Source of the DNA: Clostridia bacterium
GTDB taxonomy: Bacteria; Bacillota; Clostridia; Oscillospirales; Oscillospiraceae
Reading direction: 5' to 3'
Length of the DNA: 64,000 bases
Assembly: GCA_009929315.1 (NCBI GenBank)
Contig: SAAS01000001.1
Coordinates: 124,001 to 188,000 of the forward strand
In this document: positions 18,547 to 27,185 of the stretch, piece after piece
Layout: every line of letters begins with the position of its first letter
How positions within the stretch are numbered: the first letter of the stretch is position 1
The notes under the pieces: model-generated
Told to the model about the DNA's origin: nothing
Databases searched by the model: none
Seen by the model: only the letters and a program-made list of their open reading frames with translations
Position numbers and translations under genes: made by a program

Positions 18547-19104
18547 TCAGACTCTGGATGAAACCGTCTCCGCCCTCATCGCCTTCACCATGTCGCAGTC
18601 ACAGCCTCCGGCAAGGTCTGTTTTTATACGGTGTTCCATAATAACTGTGTTTCGCCACATTCCGAAGCGATCCTTGGCAATTCGCTCCTCGTAACCGATG
18701 GTGCGAAAGCCGCATTTTGCGTGAAGGGCGATACTTGCCGCGTTTGTTTCGAATATTCTTGACTGAATCGTCCAAAAACCGTTGACTTCGGATTGCTCAA
18801 CCAGCCTTGTTAACAGAAGGTAGCCTGCTCCCCTGCCTCGGTGGTTCGTGTCTATGTAGATGCTGACGGAAGCGACACCCTTGTAGCACTCACGGCTCGA
18901 ATATGGTGTAAGCGCGGCCCAGCCGACCACCTCACCGTCCCACTCGGCGACTAGACGGCAAGGCTTTATATGAGCCTTGTCCCATTCCTCGTAAGAAGGG
19001 CAGGAAGTAGTGAAGGTTGCATTGTTTGTTTGAATGCCCTGATAAAAAATCTCGACGACCTCGCCCCAATCGTCCCTTTGCATTTCGCGTACTGAATATT
19101 CCAT
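18547..19104 (-). CDS. GNAT N-acetyltransferase, phosphinothricin acetyltransferase-like
   Basis: 185 residues. The order of motifs fits the Pat/bar/YwnH group: an N-terminal strand with DWGEVVEIFYQGI, the acetyl-CoA site with NHRGRGAGYLLLTRLV, and the C-terminal CGFRTIGYEER. These enzymes transfer an acetyl group from acetyl-CoA to small amines; the natural substrate is not known. It has GGAGG before the ATG. An unusual tail after about residue 160 (DLAGGCDCD) is not part of the usual fold. Confidence 0.87.
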   Translation of the reverse strand: MEYSVREMQRDDWGEVVEIFYQGIQTNNATFTTSCPSYEEWDKAHIKPCRLVAEWDGEVVGWAALTPYSSRECYKGVASVSIYIDTNHRGRGAGYLLLTRLVEQSEVNGFWTIQSRIFETNAASIALHAKCGFRTIGYEERIAKDRFGMWRNTVIMEHRIKTDLAGGCDCDMVKAMRAETVSSRV

Positions 19105-19405
19105 GGTTTTACCTCCTATGTAGATAAAGCTGCCTCTTTTAGTATTTTATCAGAAAGCCGTGTCGAATAAATGACTAAGCTGTGACGTCGGGAAATGTTT
19201 TTCCGTGACTTAAACACGCAGTAGAATTGTTCATTTTTGTTGTGTATAATGGCATATTGTGGTCAATGGCATTTTTCGAGCTTCTTTTCAGCCATACGGC
19301 GATGTATTGCTAAAAGTTTCAAACTCTTTTTTCGACAAAACCTCATGCTAAGGGCAATGATATAGATATTAATTAACTCTTCTGAAACGAAGGATACTAT
19401 TTCTT
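19105..19405. other. Intergenic region between divergent genes
   Basis: About 300 bases, AT-rich, with no gene seen. It should hold the promoters for the acetyltransferase gene (minus) and the YbhN/MprF-like gene (plus). A TATAAT at 19245-19250 could serve the plus-strand gene, but no good -35 accompanies it. Confidence 0.5.
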
Positions 19406-20554
19406 ATGGCTATAAAAAATAACCCACCAAGCTCTGTCGGCGAGGCTTCCTCCGATTTTTCGGCAGCCGAAGCGCCAAAAAAGAAAAACAATCGAAGAAA
19501 ATACCTGCTGAGCGGCGCTTTTCTAATCGTGCTGGTGTCGCTTACGTTTTATGTTATTTTCAAAGACCGCTCAATTAACGACATTTGGTCCGTGCTTAAA
19601 AACGGAAAGCCCGTATACGTGATAGCCGGGGTGCTTTCAATGCTGGGTTTTTTTCTTTTTCAGGGAATAGTCATCGATCTGTCGGCTCAATGCGTGAAAA
19701 TTAAACTTACGCCTTGGGAAATGATGCAGTATTCCTTTATCAGCTTTTTTTACAGCGGAATTACTCCGTCGGCTGTCGGCGGGCAGCCCATGCAGTTTTA
19801 TCACATGTCACGCGATAAAATAAGCGCTCCAAAGGCAACTCTTATATTGTTCGTAACGAACCTGACCTATCAAATTGTTATCGTTGTTTTGGGGCTTGTA
19901 ATGTTTATTGCAAAGTATTCTTTTGTGGCAAAGGTTAACAGCACAGTCATAATACTCTTTTTTTTAGGTCTTAGCGTTAATTTGTTTATCCTTCTGATTA
20001 TTGTGTGCGCCTTGCTGTCGGAGAATTTGTTTCGGAAAGTTCTTAACGGCTTCGTATCGTTTCTATGTAAAATAAAAATAATCAAAAGACCTTCAAAGGC
20101 GCGCAGAAGCATTGAAACTTACCTTGAAGAATTTAAAAGCGGAACGGAGCTGCTTAAACAAAACAAAGGACGTTTTTTCTTAATATTACTTTCAACGAGC
20201 GCACACTTTCTGTTATATCATTTAATTCCGTTTTTTGTTTACAGAACCCTGGGCTTTACGGGGCACTCGATATTCGACTTCATCGCAATCAGCGCTATTT
20301 TGTTTGTAGCGATCAATATGTTTCCTCTGCCCGGGTCGGTTGGCGCTGCGGAAAGCGGGTTTGTCATACTCTTCGGTCCCTTGTTCGGGAGCACAACATT
20401 GGCGGCGATGCTGCTTGCAAGATTTATAAATTTCTATACAATGATTATATTAAGCGGCTGTATCTCAGCCTATGCACAGCTGCGCAAGCCATATAATCTA
20501 TCAAATATAAGCAGCACCGAAAAACGCAAATCCCGACTTTCACATATTCGGTGA
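19406..20554 (+). CDS. Lysylphosphatidylglycerol synthase TM region / YbhN-type flippase
   Basis: 382 residues with about eight membrane helices after a soluble basic N-terminal tail of 30 residues. It fits the UPF0104/LPG_synthase_TM family, the flippase half of MprF: conserved parts include FYSGITPSAVGGQPMQFYHM and FPLPGSVGAAESGFVILF. No C-terminal aminoacyl-transferase domain is present. It may move lipids across the membrane or act in glycolipid export. The next gene on the opposite strand encodes an acyltransferase, which also suggests membrane lipid work. Confidence 0.88.
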   Translation: MAIKNNPPSSVGEASSDFSAAEAPKKKNNRRKYLLSGAFLIVLVSLTFYVIFKDRSINDIWSVLKNGKPVYVIAGVLSMLGFFLFQGIVIDLSAQCVKIKLTPWEMMQYSFISFFYSGITPSAVGGQPMQFYHMSRDKISAPKATLILFVTNLTYQIVIVVLGLVMFIAKYSFVAKVNSTVIILFFLGLSVNLFILLIIVCALLSENLFRKVLNGFVSFLCKIKIIKRPSKARRSIETYLEEFKSGTELLKQNKGRFFLILLSTSAHFLLYHLIPFFVYRTLGFTGHSIFDFIAISAILFVAINMFPLPGSVGAAESGFVILFGPLFGSTTLAAMLLARFINFYTMIILSGCISAYAQLRKPYNLSNISSTEKRKSRLSHIR

Positions 20555-20560
20555 AAATGG

Positions 20561-20588
20561 AAAAGAGCCCGATTAAGCGGGCTCTTTT
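20561..20588. terminator. Bidirectional terminator
   Basis: AAAAGAGCCCG (20561-20571) pairs with CGGGCTCTTTT (20578-20588) around ATTAAG. It lies between two convergent genes and suits both. Confidence 0.92.
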
Positions 20589-20604
20589 CTCAACTCAAAC
20601 AGAC

Positions 20605-21876
20605 TCAACCGCTCGCTTTAGCGGTCTTAACCGCCTCTTTTTCTCTTTTATCCGCGAAAAACAGCTCCTCCGTGGCGAGCGCGATTTTTGTAACGGAAAA
20701 ATCGCAGCCATAGGGGTAGATATAATAGGTGTCGGTCAGCGTGTTAAGGTCAACGCAGTCGCCGTGCTTGTTAAGATAATTATATTCGATATGGCAGGAG
20801 TAAAGAGAGGGAACGGTCTTCTCAGCCCGATAAGACTTGGTGCCGTATTTGCCCTCAAGCACAAAACCGTCTTTATCGTGGGTCAGCCTGCCTTTTCCGA
20901 GCTTAATATAGCCCTTTGAGTTTGGCAGAGAGCAAACCCTGACCTCCGAGCTGAAATGATAGCTGCCGCTTAACACCTCTTCGCGGACATTTGCGCGCTC
21001 CCACTCGTACCAGTCGGGGATGTGCGAAAACTCCGTTTTGCCCGTCAGAGCCCGAAGTTCGCCGAGCTCCGTCATTTCCCATTCCTTGCCGCAGCTTTTA
21101 CATTTAAGCTTTTTGCCGGAGGAATCCATCTGATATTCTTTTGTGCAGTTCGGGCATTGGTAAAGCACCTTATGCAGACCGTGTGCTCTGAAAGGATACT
21201 TAACTATTATATTATTCTCTTTCTGCCATGCAAAATCATCATAAACGAACTTCTCGTTAATTCGGCGATTTATTTCCTCTGGGGACAGTTTTTTTATCTC
21301 ATCTGCCGTAACAATCTGAGTAAGTTCCGCCTCCGTTCCCTTAACATGGCGGTCAGCCGTGTTCCAGAAGGGTGAATTAACATGGTGACCGTGGCAGATA
21401 AGCGTTACAACGGGCACCTTCATGAGCTTTGCGAGCTTGCCGAGAGATTCGGGAAGGGCGGCGTTCGTTCCGCAGAGCGAATACCTCGCCTCGGGGTAAA
21501 TAACCGCCACGTCGCCGTTATCCGCAACCCGTTTAAGCTGACGGACAAGCGTTACGTCGTTTGTGAATTTGCGTTTGCAGATACAGCCTACCTTACGCAT
21601 GAGCCATTCGCGGCCGATGAAGCCGTCAATCGCGACAACGTAATTTGCACGCGTGGGAAAAATTGCCGCGGTGGCGACCTTAAAATCGAGGAAGGCGTTG
21701 TGATTGCACAGCAAAAGATAGGGGGGCTTGAGTCCCTCGATATCGGTTTTAATGATTTTTGTCTTATGGCTCCAAACGGCCGGAAAACTGACTGCCCATG
21801 TAATCGGACGCAGGTAGTTCCGCTGCCGTTCCGCGGGTCTCGACATATTAAAGCGCGATATGTATTCAATGTCCAC
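20605..21876 (-). CDS. PlsC-like acyltransferase with C-terminal zinc ribbon
   Basis: 423 residues, with a GTG start at 21876. Residues about 50-190 form an acyltransferase of the 1-acyl-glycerol-3-phosphate type: the HX4D motif is HNAFLD and the second motif is YPEARYS. A second half follows, with a rubredoxin-like zinc ribbon CPNC...CKSC at about 240-262 and a beta-rich end of unknown function. The enzyme probably transfers fatty acyl groups to a phospholipid precursor at the membrane. The fused ribbon and tail are unusual compared with PlsC of about 240 residues. A later ATG at 21846 is possible but lacks a ribosome site. Confidence 0.82.
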   Translation of the reverse strand: MDIEYISRFNMSRPAERQRNYLRPITWAVSFPAVWSHKTKIIKTDIEGLKPPYLLLCNHNAFLDFKVATAAIFPTRANYVVAIDGFIGREWLMRKVGCICKRKFTNDVTLVRQLKRVADNGDVAVIYPEARYSLCGTNAALPESLGKLAKLMKVPVVTLICHGHHVNSPFWNTADRHVKGTEAELTQIVTADEIKKLSPEEINRRINEKFVYDDFAWQKENNIIVKYPFRAHGLHKVLYQCPNCTKEYQMDSSGKKLKCKSCGKEWEMTELGELRALTGKTEFSHIPDWYEWERANVREEVLSGSYHFSSEVRVCSLPNSKGYIKLGKGRLTHDKDGFVLEGKYGTKSYRAEKTVPSLYSCHIEYNYLNKHGDCVDLNTLTDTYYIYPYGCDFSVTKIALATEELFFADKREKEAVKTAKASG

Positions 21877-21920
21877 TCTCTTTTTATCCTTCCGTTTGTA
21901 AAATGAATTGCGAAGAAGCG

Positions 21921-22856
21921 TTAATTCTCGGGAGTTGCATTTTCAAGTTCCGCTGTTTTATTATTGCCGAGGATTATAATTGAAGCAAAAATCAAAAGCA
22001 TACCAACGGCACCTCCGAGCGTGAGCCTTTCACGGAAAAAAACAAGCCCCGCAAGAGTAGCGACCAAAGGTTCGGAAAAGGCAAGAACGGAGGCATTGCC
22101 CGGAGCAGTGTGCTTAAGTCCCTTTGTATAGAGAAGATAAGGCAAAAGCGTTGAAATTAGGGTTATTCCTGCTGCGCTCGGAACCGCCGTGCCGTCCCGA
22201 AAGAGAGCGAAAAACTCTTTGCCGAGGCAAAAGGGCGAAAGTGCCAGAGTTACAGTCAGAAAAGTATATGCCGTAACTGTGACCGTATCATATTTTTTTA
22301 GCGCGACAGTGCCGAAAATAGAGTAGAGCGCGTAGCCGAAACCGGAGCCGATACCTGTCAGAATCCCCGTGAGTGATATAAAGCCGAGCGGTTTGCCGCC
22401 GATAAGAGCCTCAAACAGACCAGTCGTAAATACACAGCCCGAAAAAGCGAGCAGCAGCGCCGATATTTTCCTTAAGCCGATTTTCTCGCGGAAGAAAATG
22501 GCCGACATAAGCATTACAAAGCACGGCGCGGTATACAGAAGCACCGCCGCGAGCGAAAGCGTCGTATTTCGGATTGTCGTAAAATAGAGGGTGGAAAACA
22601 GCGCCAGACTCAGTATTCCCGTTCCGAAAAACATCCAGATATCTCTTAAACGGATTTTAAGCTTTGCTCGGTCAAAAACAAGGAAATAAAGCCAAAGCAG
22701 TACTGTTGCGAGCCCAAAGCGCAGAAACACTGTTTGTATGGGAGAAAACCCGAGTCCCGTGAGCTGTTTGGAGAAAACACCGATTACGCCCCAGCAGGCG
22801 CCTGCCATGATAACAAAAATCGGAGCAAAGCCTTTTAAACGCCGTTTAAAACCCAT
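21921..22856 (-). CDS. EamA/DMT family transporter
   Basis: 311 residues with ten predicted membrane helices arranged as two EamA repeats, typical of the drug/metabolite transporter superfamily, which exports amino acids or other small metabolites. The second repeat ends with LVATLAGLVFFRERLTLGG, the usual sequence before the last helix. I chose the ATG at 22856 because TTAGGAAG lies in front of it; an ATG at 22901 has no ribosome site. The substrate cannot be predicted from sequence. Confidence 0.88.
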   Translation of the reverse strand: MGFKRRLKGFAPIFVIMAGACWGVIGVFSKQLTGLGFSPIQTVFLRFGLATVLLWLYFLVFDRAKLKIRLRDIWMFFGTGILSLALFSTLYFTTIRNTTLSLAAVLLYTAPCFVMLMSAIFFREKIGLRKISALLLAFSGCVFTTGLFEALIGGKPLGFISLTGILTGIGSGFGYALYSIFGTVALKKYDTVTVTAYTFLTVTLALSPFCLGKEFFALFRDGTAVPSAAGITLISTLLPYLLYTKGLKHTAPGNASVLAFSEPLVATLAGLVFFRERLTLGGAVGMLLIFASIIILGNNKTAELENATPEN

Positions 22857-22952
22857 TTTGACAAACTTCCTAACGCTTTTGTAATTACCATAATACGACA
22901 TCCAAACGGAAAAAACAACAAAAAGACCCGTGTTTTGTTTTTCAGCAGTTAA

Positions 22953-22987
22953 AAAAACACCGCCAACTGTCCGTTGACGGTGTTTTT
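22953..22987. terminator. Terminator downstream of the glycosyltransferase-like gene
   Basis: An 11-of-12 bp stem (AACACCGCCAAC with GTTGACGGTGTT, one mismatch) flanked by A and T runs. On the minus strand it ends the gene at 23014-24249. Confidence 0.88.
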
Positions 22988-23013
22988 ATTATATTAAAAG
23001 GCAATCGGATTTG

Positions 23014-24249
23014 TTATAAACTGCCGACAATTCTAGCCCATATACTTTTTGTTTTAATAAACTCATTGAAATGTTTTTCGACGTTTTTGTCATACTTTTT
23101 CAGTTCTCTTCTTATGTTTTGAAAATCATTCGTTCCAAAGTACTGACAAACAGGACTTAATGTGATATCCAGCCTTTGCATCATTTCGTCCATTTTTTGA
23201 GTATATTCTTCTTGATTGGTAATATAGAGTAAAAGCGGTTTATATCGCGACCAGCCTATGCAGGCGTTGTAAAAGCGTCTTATGACCAGTTCTGAATCCG
23301 CCTTTATCGGCTTAAGCGTCGTCGGAAGAACTCCCGACAGCAGGTGATTGTAGGCTGCGAAACCATCATGAAAGGCATAGCAAGGAACATGCAATACTTT
23401 TCGCTCGCTCAGGCAGGTGCTTAAAAAGGTATCCTCACCTCGGGCGCCCGGAGGATTATAAAAAGGAAATACTCTTTCCGGTTGGGTCAGGTTTATACAA
23501 AGATTTGAGCCGGAAATAAATTTTGCGTGGTTAATTTCAGGAACTTCCAAAACTTTTCTGTCGGTTAAGACCCTCGAATCCGAGTAGGTGACCCCGCCGT
23601 TGGCTATAAGCTTGTTTATATTCTCCCAGTTAACAATATCGTTTCCAATTGCCCGAATGAACATTCTGAAATAATCTTCTGTCAAAATGTCAGAATATTC
23701 AACGCTCGGAATGGGGGATATATAGCCGCAATGATAGCCGTATGTGATATCGGCGCTTTTTATATTCTCCAGATGTGTTTTAAGAACATGCTGACCGCTC
23801 CAGAGCGCGGTATCAACATTTTTCGTAACCGCCAAGGGGTATTCGTCATCATCCAGAAACAGCAGATAATCCATTTTGTTTTTCATTGCCTGATACATTA
23901 TTACATTCCGTGAAGAGGCATACCCTTTTCCGAAAATCATCGAGGCTTCGCTTGCTTCAATTATGCTGTTTTCCACCAGAAATTGCTTAATTTCTTTGAC
24001 TTTTTCAAGTCCGATGAAGTGCGTGCTGTCAATCAGTTCCGCTACATCAAGCGGTATTGCAGTATAATCTGTTTTCTTTGTCCCCATGTAACTCAAATCG
24101 TACGCAACAAATAGATTTAGGCTTACATTTTCATTGTCAACGAGTCCGCATTCTTTCCAATTGTCGATATAGCTTCGTAGCACTCGTTGAAAATGCTTTC
24201 GGCCGGTAGCAAACCCAATACCCACTTTAATTTTATGATCGTTGCTCAT
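23014..24249 (-). CDS. Glycosyltransferase-like protein (GT-A fold), function unknown
   Basis: 411 residues, ATG behind AAGGAGGA. It starts with a Rossmann-type strand (VGIGFATGRKHFQRVLRSY). At about 130 it carries a DxD-like site, LLFLDDDEY, which in GT-A enzymes binds the metal and nucleotide sugar. A later PPGARGEDTFLST segment resembles the acceptor-site acid of such enzymes. There is no signal peptide or membrane segment. The gene is more AT-rich than its neighbours and stands alone between two terminators, which hints at separate acquisition. The family is not certain. Confidence 0.7.
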   Translation of the reverse strand: MSNDHKIKVGIGFATGRKHFQRVLRSYIDNWKECGLVDNENVSLNLFVAYDLSYMGTKKTDYTAIPLDVAELIDSTHFIGLEKVKEIKQFLVENSIIEASEASMIFGKGYASSRNVIMYQAMKNKMDYLLFLDDDEYPLAVTKNVDTALWSGQHVLKTHLENIKSADITYGYHCGYISPIPSVEYSDILTEDYFRMFIRAIGNDIVNWENINKLIANGGVTYSDSRVLTDRKVLEVPEINHAKFISGSNLCINLTQPERVFPFYNPPGARGEDTFLSTCLSERKVLHVPCYAFHDGFAAYNHLLSGVLPTTLKPIKADSELVIRRFYNACIGWSRYKPLLLYITNQEEYTQKMDEMMQRLDITLSPVCQYFGTNDFQNIRRELKKYDKNVEKHFNEFIKTKSIWARIVGSL

Positions 24250-24302
24250 ATTTCCTCCTTCACAGCCTATCCTTACTCGTTAAGTATACCACACAATCGA
24301 AA

Positions 24303-24340
24303 AGCAAACAACCCTGCCGCCCGGGACAGGGTTGTTTGCT
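24303..24340 (-). terminator. Terminator of the perR-rbr operon
   Basis: A perfect 14-bp stem (AGCAAACAACCCTG with CAGGGTTGTTTGCT) and a 10-base loop. On the minus strand four T follow. It lies 67 bases after the rubrerythrin stop. Confidence 0.82.
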
Positions 24341-24407
24341 CATAAGTGCTAGTATCCAAACGAGGAAAGCCGGGCTCGCTCGTTATAATATCAAGTCAAG
24401 ATGCTAC

Positions 24408-24941
24408 TTAATAGTTTTCGCTCTTAAGCTCGAAATATGCCTGGGGATGACTGCAAACGGGGCATACCTTCGGGGCGTCCGTGCCGTACTCAAGGTGACC
24501 GCAGTTGCGGCAATACCAGACCTTTATGTTATCGCGTTTAAACACTTCGCTGTTCTGAATATTCTCCGCGAGCTTAACATAGCGCTCCTCATGGGTCTTT
24601 TCAATCTTTGCAACCGCTGCAAACTGGTCAGCCAAAGCGATAAAGCCTTCTTCACGTGCGGTTTCCGACATCTCTTTATACATGTCGGTCCATTCATAGT
24701 GTTCACCCTCTGCCGCTGCGATAAGGTTATCCGCTGTTGTTCCGAGTTCGCCCAAGGCCTTGAACCAAAGCTTTGCGTGTTCTTTTTCATTGCCGGCGGT
24801 TTCTTCAAAAATTGCCGCTATTTGTTCATATCCCTCTTTACGAGCCACACCTGCAAAATAAGTGTACTTGTTACGTGCCTGGCTTTCGCCTGCAAATGCC
24901 TTTAAAAGGTTTGCTTCTGTTTTGCTTCCTTTGAGTTCCAT
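24408..24941 (-). CDS. rbr: Rubrerythrin
   Basis: 177 residues from the ATG at 24941, behind GGAGGA. The N-terminal four-helix bundle (about 1-135) carries the diiron ligands in ExxH-type motifs such as EKEHAKLW and EKTHEERY. The C-terminal rubredoxin domain has CRNCG and CPVC, which bind one iron. Rubrerythrin reduces hydrogen peroxide to water in the cytoplasm of anaerobes. It is 23 bases downstream of perR, so the two form an operon and share the PerR-type operator upstream. Confidence 0.95.
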   Translation of the reverse strand: MELKGSKTEANLLKAFAGESQARNKYTYFAGVARKEGYEQIAAIFEETAGNEKEHAKLWFKALGELGTTADNLIAAAEGEHYEWTDMYKEMSETAREEGFIALADQFAAVAKIEKTHEERYVKLAENIQNSEVFKRDNIKVWYCRNCGHLEYGTDAPKVCPVCSHPQAYFELKSENY

Positions 24942-24964
24942 GATTTTTTCCTCCTTAAATTTAA

Positions 24965-25351
24965 TTACATTTTTTCTGTGCAATTGACGCAGGTTCCGTC
25001 AAAAAACAGCTCGTGCTGCTTAACAACGTGGCCTGAAGATAGCTGAGCCTTATCATCCAGAGCGGGGTCATAGCAGATGTCCATAATGTCATAGACCTTG
25101 CCGCATTCGCGGCATAAAAAGTGTGCGTGCGGCGCTGTGGTGGCATCGAAGCGCTCAACGGTAAAGGGAAGACGGATAAGGCTTCCCTCGGCGACAAGCT
25201 GATTCAGGTTTCGGTAAACCGTACCCAAGCTTAAAGCCGGATTCTCAGGCTTGAGCCGGGTGTAAACCATTTCAGCGGTCGGATGTTCGGTTGTATTCAT
25301 CACAGCTGAAAGTATAAGCTCTCGCTGCTTAGAAAAACGCTTGATAGCCAT
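24965..25351 (-). CDS. perR: PerR peroxide-responsive Fur family repressor
   Basis: 128 residues from the ATG at 25351, which has GTGGAGG at good spacing; an in-frame GTG at 25363 is a less likely start. The winged-helix DNA-binding domain is followed by the metal site [15 protein letters not shown], where Asp sits in the place that is typical of PerR and not Fur. Two CxxC pairs (CREC and CVNC) bind structural zinc. It represses peroxide-defence genes until metal-catalysed oxidation of a histidine releases it. It is likely to control itself and rbr through the operator at 25373. Confidence 0.92.
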   Translation of the reverse strand: MAIKRFSKQRELILSAVMNTTEHPTAEMVYTRLKPENPALSLGTVYRNLNQLVAEGSLIRLPFTVERFDATTAPHAHFLCRECGKVYDIMDICYDPALDDKAQLSSGHVVKQHELFFDGTCVNCTEKM

Positions 25352-25372
25352 GTCGACCTCCACAATCAGTAA

Positions 25373-25387
25373 CAGTAATTATTACTG
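25373..25387 (-). promoter_or_regulatory. Per-box type operator, perfect 7-1-7 inverted repeat
   Basis: CAGTAAT-T-ATTACTG is a perfect 7-1-7 inverted repeat, the geometry of Fur-family operators, and it shares the TAATnATTA centre of the PerR consensus. It lies just downstream of the perR -10, where bound PerR would block transcription. Confidence 0.85.
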
Positions 25388-25393
25388 ATTATA

Positions 25394-25421
25394 ATTATAG
25401 CACCCATTTTTATAATTGCAA
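25394..25421 (-). promoter_or_regulatory. Promoter of the perR-rbr operon
   Basis: On the minus strand, -35 TTGCAA (25416-25421) and -10 TATAAT (25394-25399) are separated by 16 bases. The start of transcription falls at about 25387, the edge of the operator. Confidence 0.7.
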
Positions 25422-25428
25422 GCATATT

Positions 25429-26376
25429 TTATAAAAAATTATCAGTTTTGCGGAAGAGTTTGCCCTGCCAAGTATCAAAACTTGCCATGAGCCGGTCTAT
25501 TGTTCCCAAAACGCGGATTTTATCGCGGCTCCAGAGCGGAGCAATCAAGGTGTTTTTATCGCCGTCACCTGTCAAACGCTCAATTGTTGTTTCCGGCGGG
25601 AGAAGCGCGAGCTGGCGCACAACGGTTTCGGTATAGTCCTCGAAGCTCATCGGAACATACTCATTTCTCTCATACATTTGACAAAGTATGGTCCCGCTGA
25701 TAACGTGCAGAAGGTGAATTTTTATACCGTCCGGTTGCAGCTGCCCGAGAATCTGCGCGGTCTGAACCATCATGTCGGTTGTTTCTCCCGGCAGACCGTT
25801 GATTATATGCACCGTAACCCGTATTTTGCGAGCTTTGAGAGCCTTGTACCCCTCAACAAATTCCGAAAAACTGTGACAGCGGTTGATGGTTTTCGCCGTT
25901 TCGTCGAAAATCGTTTGCAGTCCCAGCTCAACGGTAAGTCGCGTTCGGGTGTTAAGTTCACTCAGATAATCAAGATACTCCGAACTCAGACAGTCCACCC
26001 TTGTGGCAACGGAAAGCCCGCAGATTCCCTCATGCCCAAGCGCGGTTTCATACAGAAAACGCAGCTTATCTGTCGGGGCATAGCTGTTGGAATGTGCCTG
26101 AAAATAGGCGATTGCAGTGGCATCGGGGGATTTTTTGCGTATGCGCCTCAGCTCGTCATCAAGCTGCTTTTCAACCGAAACGGAGGGGGAGGCAGCAAAA
26201 TAGGCGCTCCCTCCGTCGCAAAAAATGCAGCCGCCCACGCCCTTTGTCCCGTCGATATTAGGACAGCTCAGCCCGATGTCGACTACGGCTTTATAGCTTT
26301 TTATACCCCGTACGCTGTTATCGTAAGCAAGGCTTCTGTAACGCTTATTGTCGTTTGAATAGGGAAAAGTGTTCAT
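25429..26376 (-). CDS. TIGR01212 family radical SAM protein (YtqA-like)
   Basis: 315 residues. The cluster motif is the long-spaced type of this family: Cys in GLSCPNIDG, then CIFC ten residues later (C-x10-C-x2-C), followed by DGG. The rest fits the partial TIM barrel with Elp3-like features (GLQTIFDETAKTINR, INGLPGET). The family's reaction is not established in my knowledge, though it is related to Elp3-type tRNA-modifying enzymes. It runs convergently neither with perR nor its neighbour and appears to be a single-gene unit. Confidence 0.9.
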   Translation of the reverse strand: MNTFPYSNDNKRYRSLAYDNSVRGIKSYKAVVDIGLSCPNIDGTKGVGGCIFCDGGSAYFAASPSVSVEKQLDDELRRIRKKSPDATAIAYFQAHSNSYAPTDKLRFLYETALGHEGICGLSVATRVDCLSSEYLDYLSELNTRTRLTVELGLQTIFDETAKTINRCHSFSEFVEGYKALKARKIRVTVHIINGLPGETTDMMVQTAQILGQLQPDGIKIHLLHVISGTILCQMYERNEYVPMSFEDYTETVVRQLALLPPETTIERLTGDGDKNTLIAPLWSRDKIRVLGTIDRLMASFDTWQGKLFRKTDNFL

Positions 26377-26555
26377 ATTCAGTCTCGTAAGCTCTTTTCA
26401 TAGCGATTTCATACTAAATTATATCTTTAAGCTCCCGGATAATCAAGAGCTGCAAAAGGAGAGGTTTTTTATAAATAGACGCTTGCTCGGGCAAAGTGTG
26501 TGTGCTATCCTTGTCTGGAAAGAAAAATAGCGTAAAGCGCATAGCGGGGGGAAAA

Positions 26556-27089
26556 ATGGACGTAAATATCGGCAGGCCGCAAAACGAAGAGGGGCGTATA
26601 CCGCAGGAAGTACGGTGCTATGACCTTTTGGAAGAACTCAATATTGAATTTGAACGCGTGGATCATGAGGCGGCGGAAACGATTGAGGTGTGTCTTGAGC
26701 GCTCAGCAGTTCTCGGAACGCGAATATGCAAGAATCTGTTTTTGTGCAACAGGCAGGAAACGGTATTCTATCTTTTGGTAATGCCTGCGGACAAGCAGTT
26801 TCGAACCTCGGCGGTATCGTCCCAGCTCGGGGTTGCAAGGCTGCACTTCGGGGACGAAGCGCACATGGAGCGCTACCTTGACCTTCGTCCGGGCAGCGTC
26901 AGCGTACTCGGGCTTATGAACGACAGGGAGAATATGGTGCGGCTCATAATGGACAGGGATATCCTGAGCCAGGAGTATTTTGCCTGTCATCCCTGTATAA
27001 ATACAAGCAGTTTGAAATTCTTGAGCTCGGAGCTGTTTAACAAGCTGCTTCCGAAAATGAGGCACGAGCCGACCTTTGTGGATTTATAG
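26556..27089 (+). CDS. Prolyl-tRNA editing domain protein (ProX/PrdX-like)
   Basis: 177 residues from the ATG at 26556, behind a GGGGGG-type ribosome site. It is a freestanding trans-editing domain of the YbaK/ProX superfamily. The catalytic lysine motif is CKNLFLCNR and the later loop GSVSVLGL matches the GSVSPF/L-G-L motif. Members hydrolyse wrongly charged tRNA(Pro), most often alanyl-tRNA(Pro). It resembles the prolyl-tRNA-synthetase-associated proteins common in Clostridia. It ends at a terminator shared with the gene on the other strand. Confidence 0.88.
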   Translation: MDVNIGRPQNEEGRIPQEVRCYDLLEELNIEFERVDHEAAETIEVCLERSAVLGTRICKNLFLCNRQETVFYLLVMPADKQFRTSAVSSQLGVARLHFGDEAHMERYLDLRPGSVSVLGLMNDRENMVRLIMDRDILSQEYFACHPCINTSSLKFLSSELFNKLLPKMRHEPTFVDL

Positions 27090-27143
27090 AAGTCAATTTA
27101 AGGTCGTACCCGACCCGCGCTAAGGAAAGCACACACAAATAAA

Positions 27144-27178
27144 AAAGGCCTCAAAGACTTAAAGTCTTTGAGGCCTTT
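27144..27178. terminator. Bidirectional terminator
   Basis: A near-perfect long hairpin in which AAAGGCCTCAAAGACTT is followed at once by its complement, with A and T runs on the two sides. It separates the ProX-like gene from the convergent SLH protein gene. Confidence 0.92.
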
Positions 27179-27185
27179 CAAGATA

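Noticed and set aside
19270-19285. TGGCATTTTTCGAGCT as a possible sigma-54 promoter (GG-N10-GC)
   Set aside because: The -12 part lacks TTGC and the spacing alone is not enough; no activator gene is nearby.
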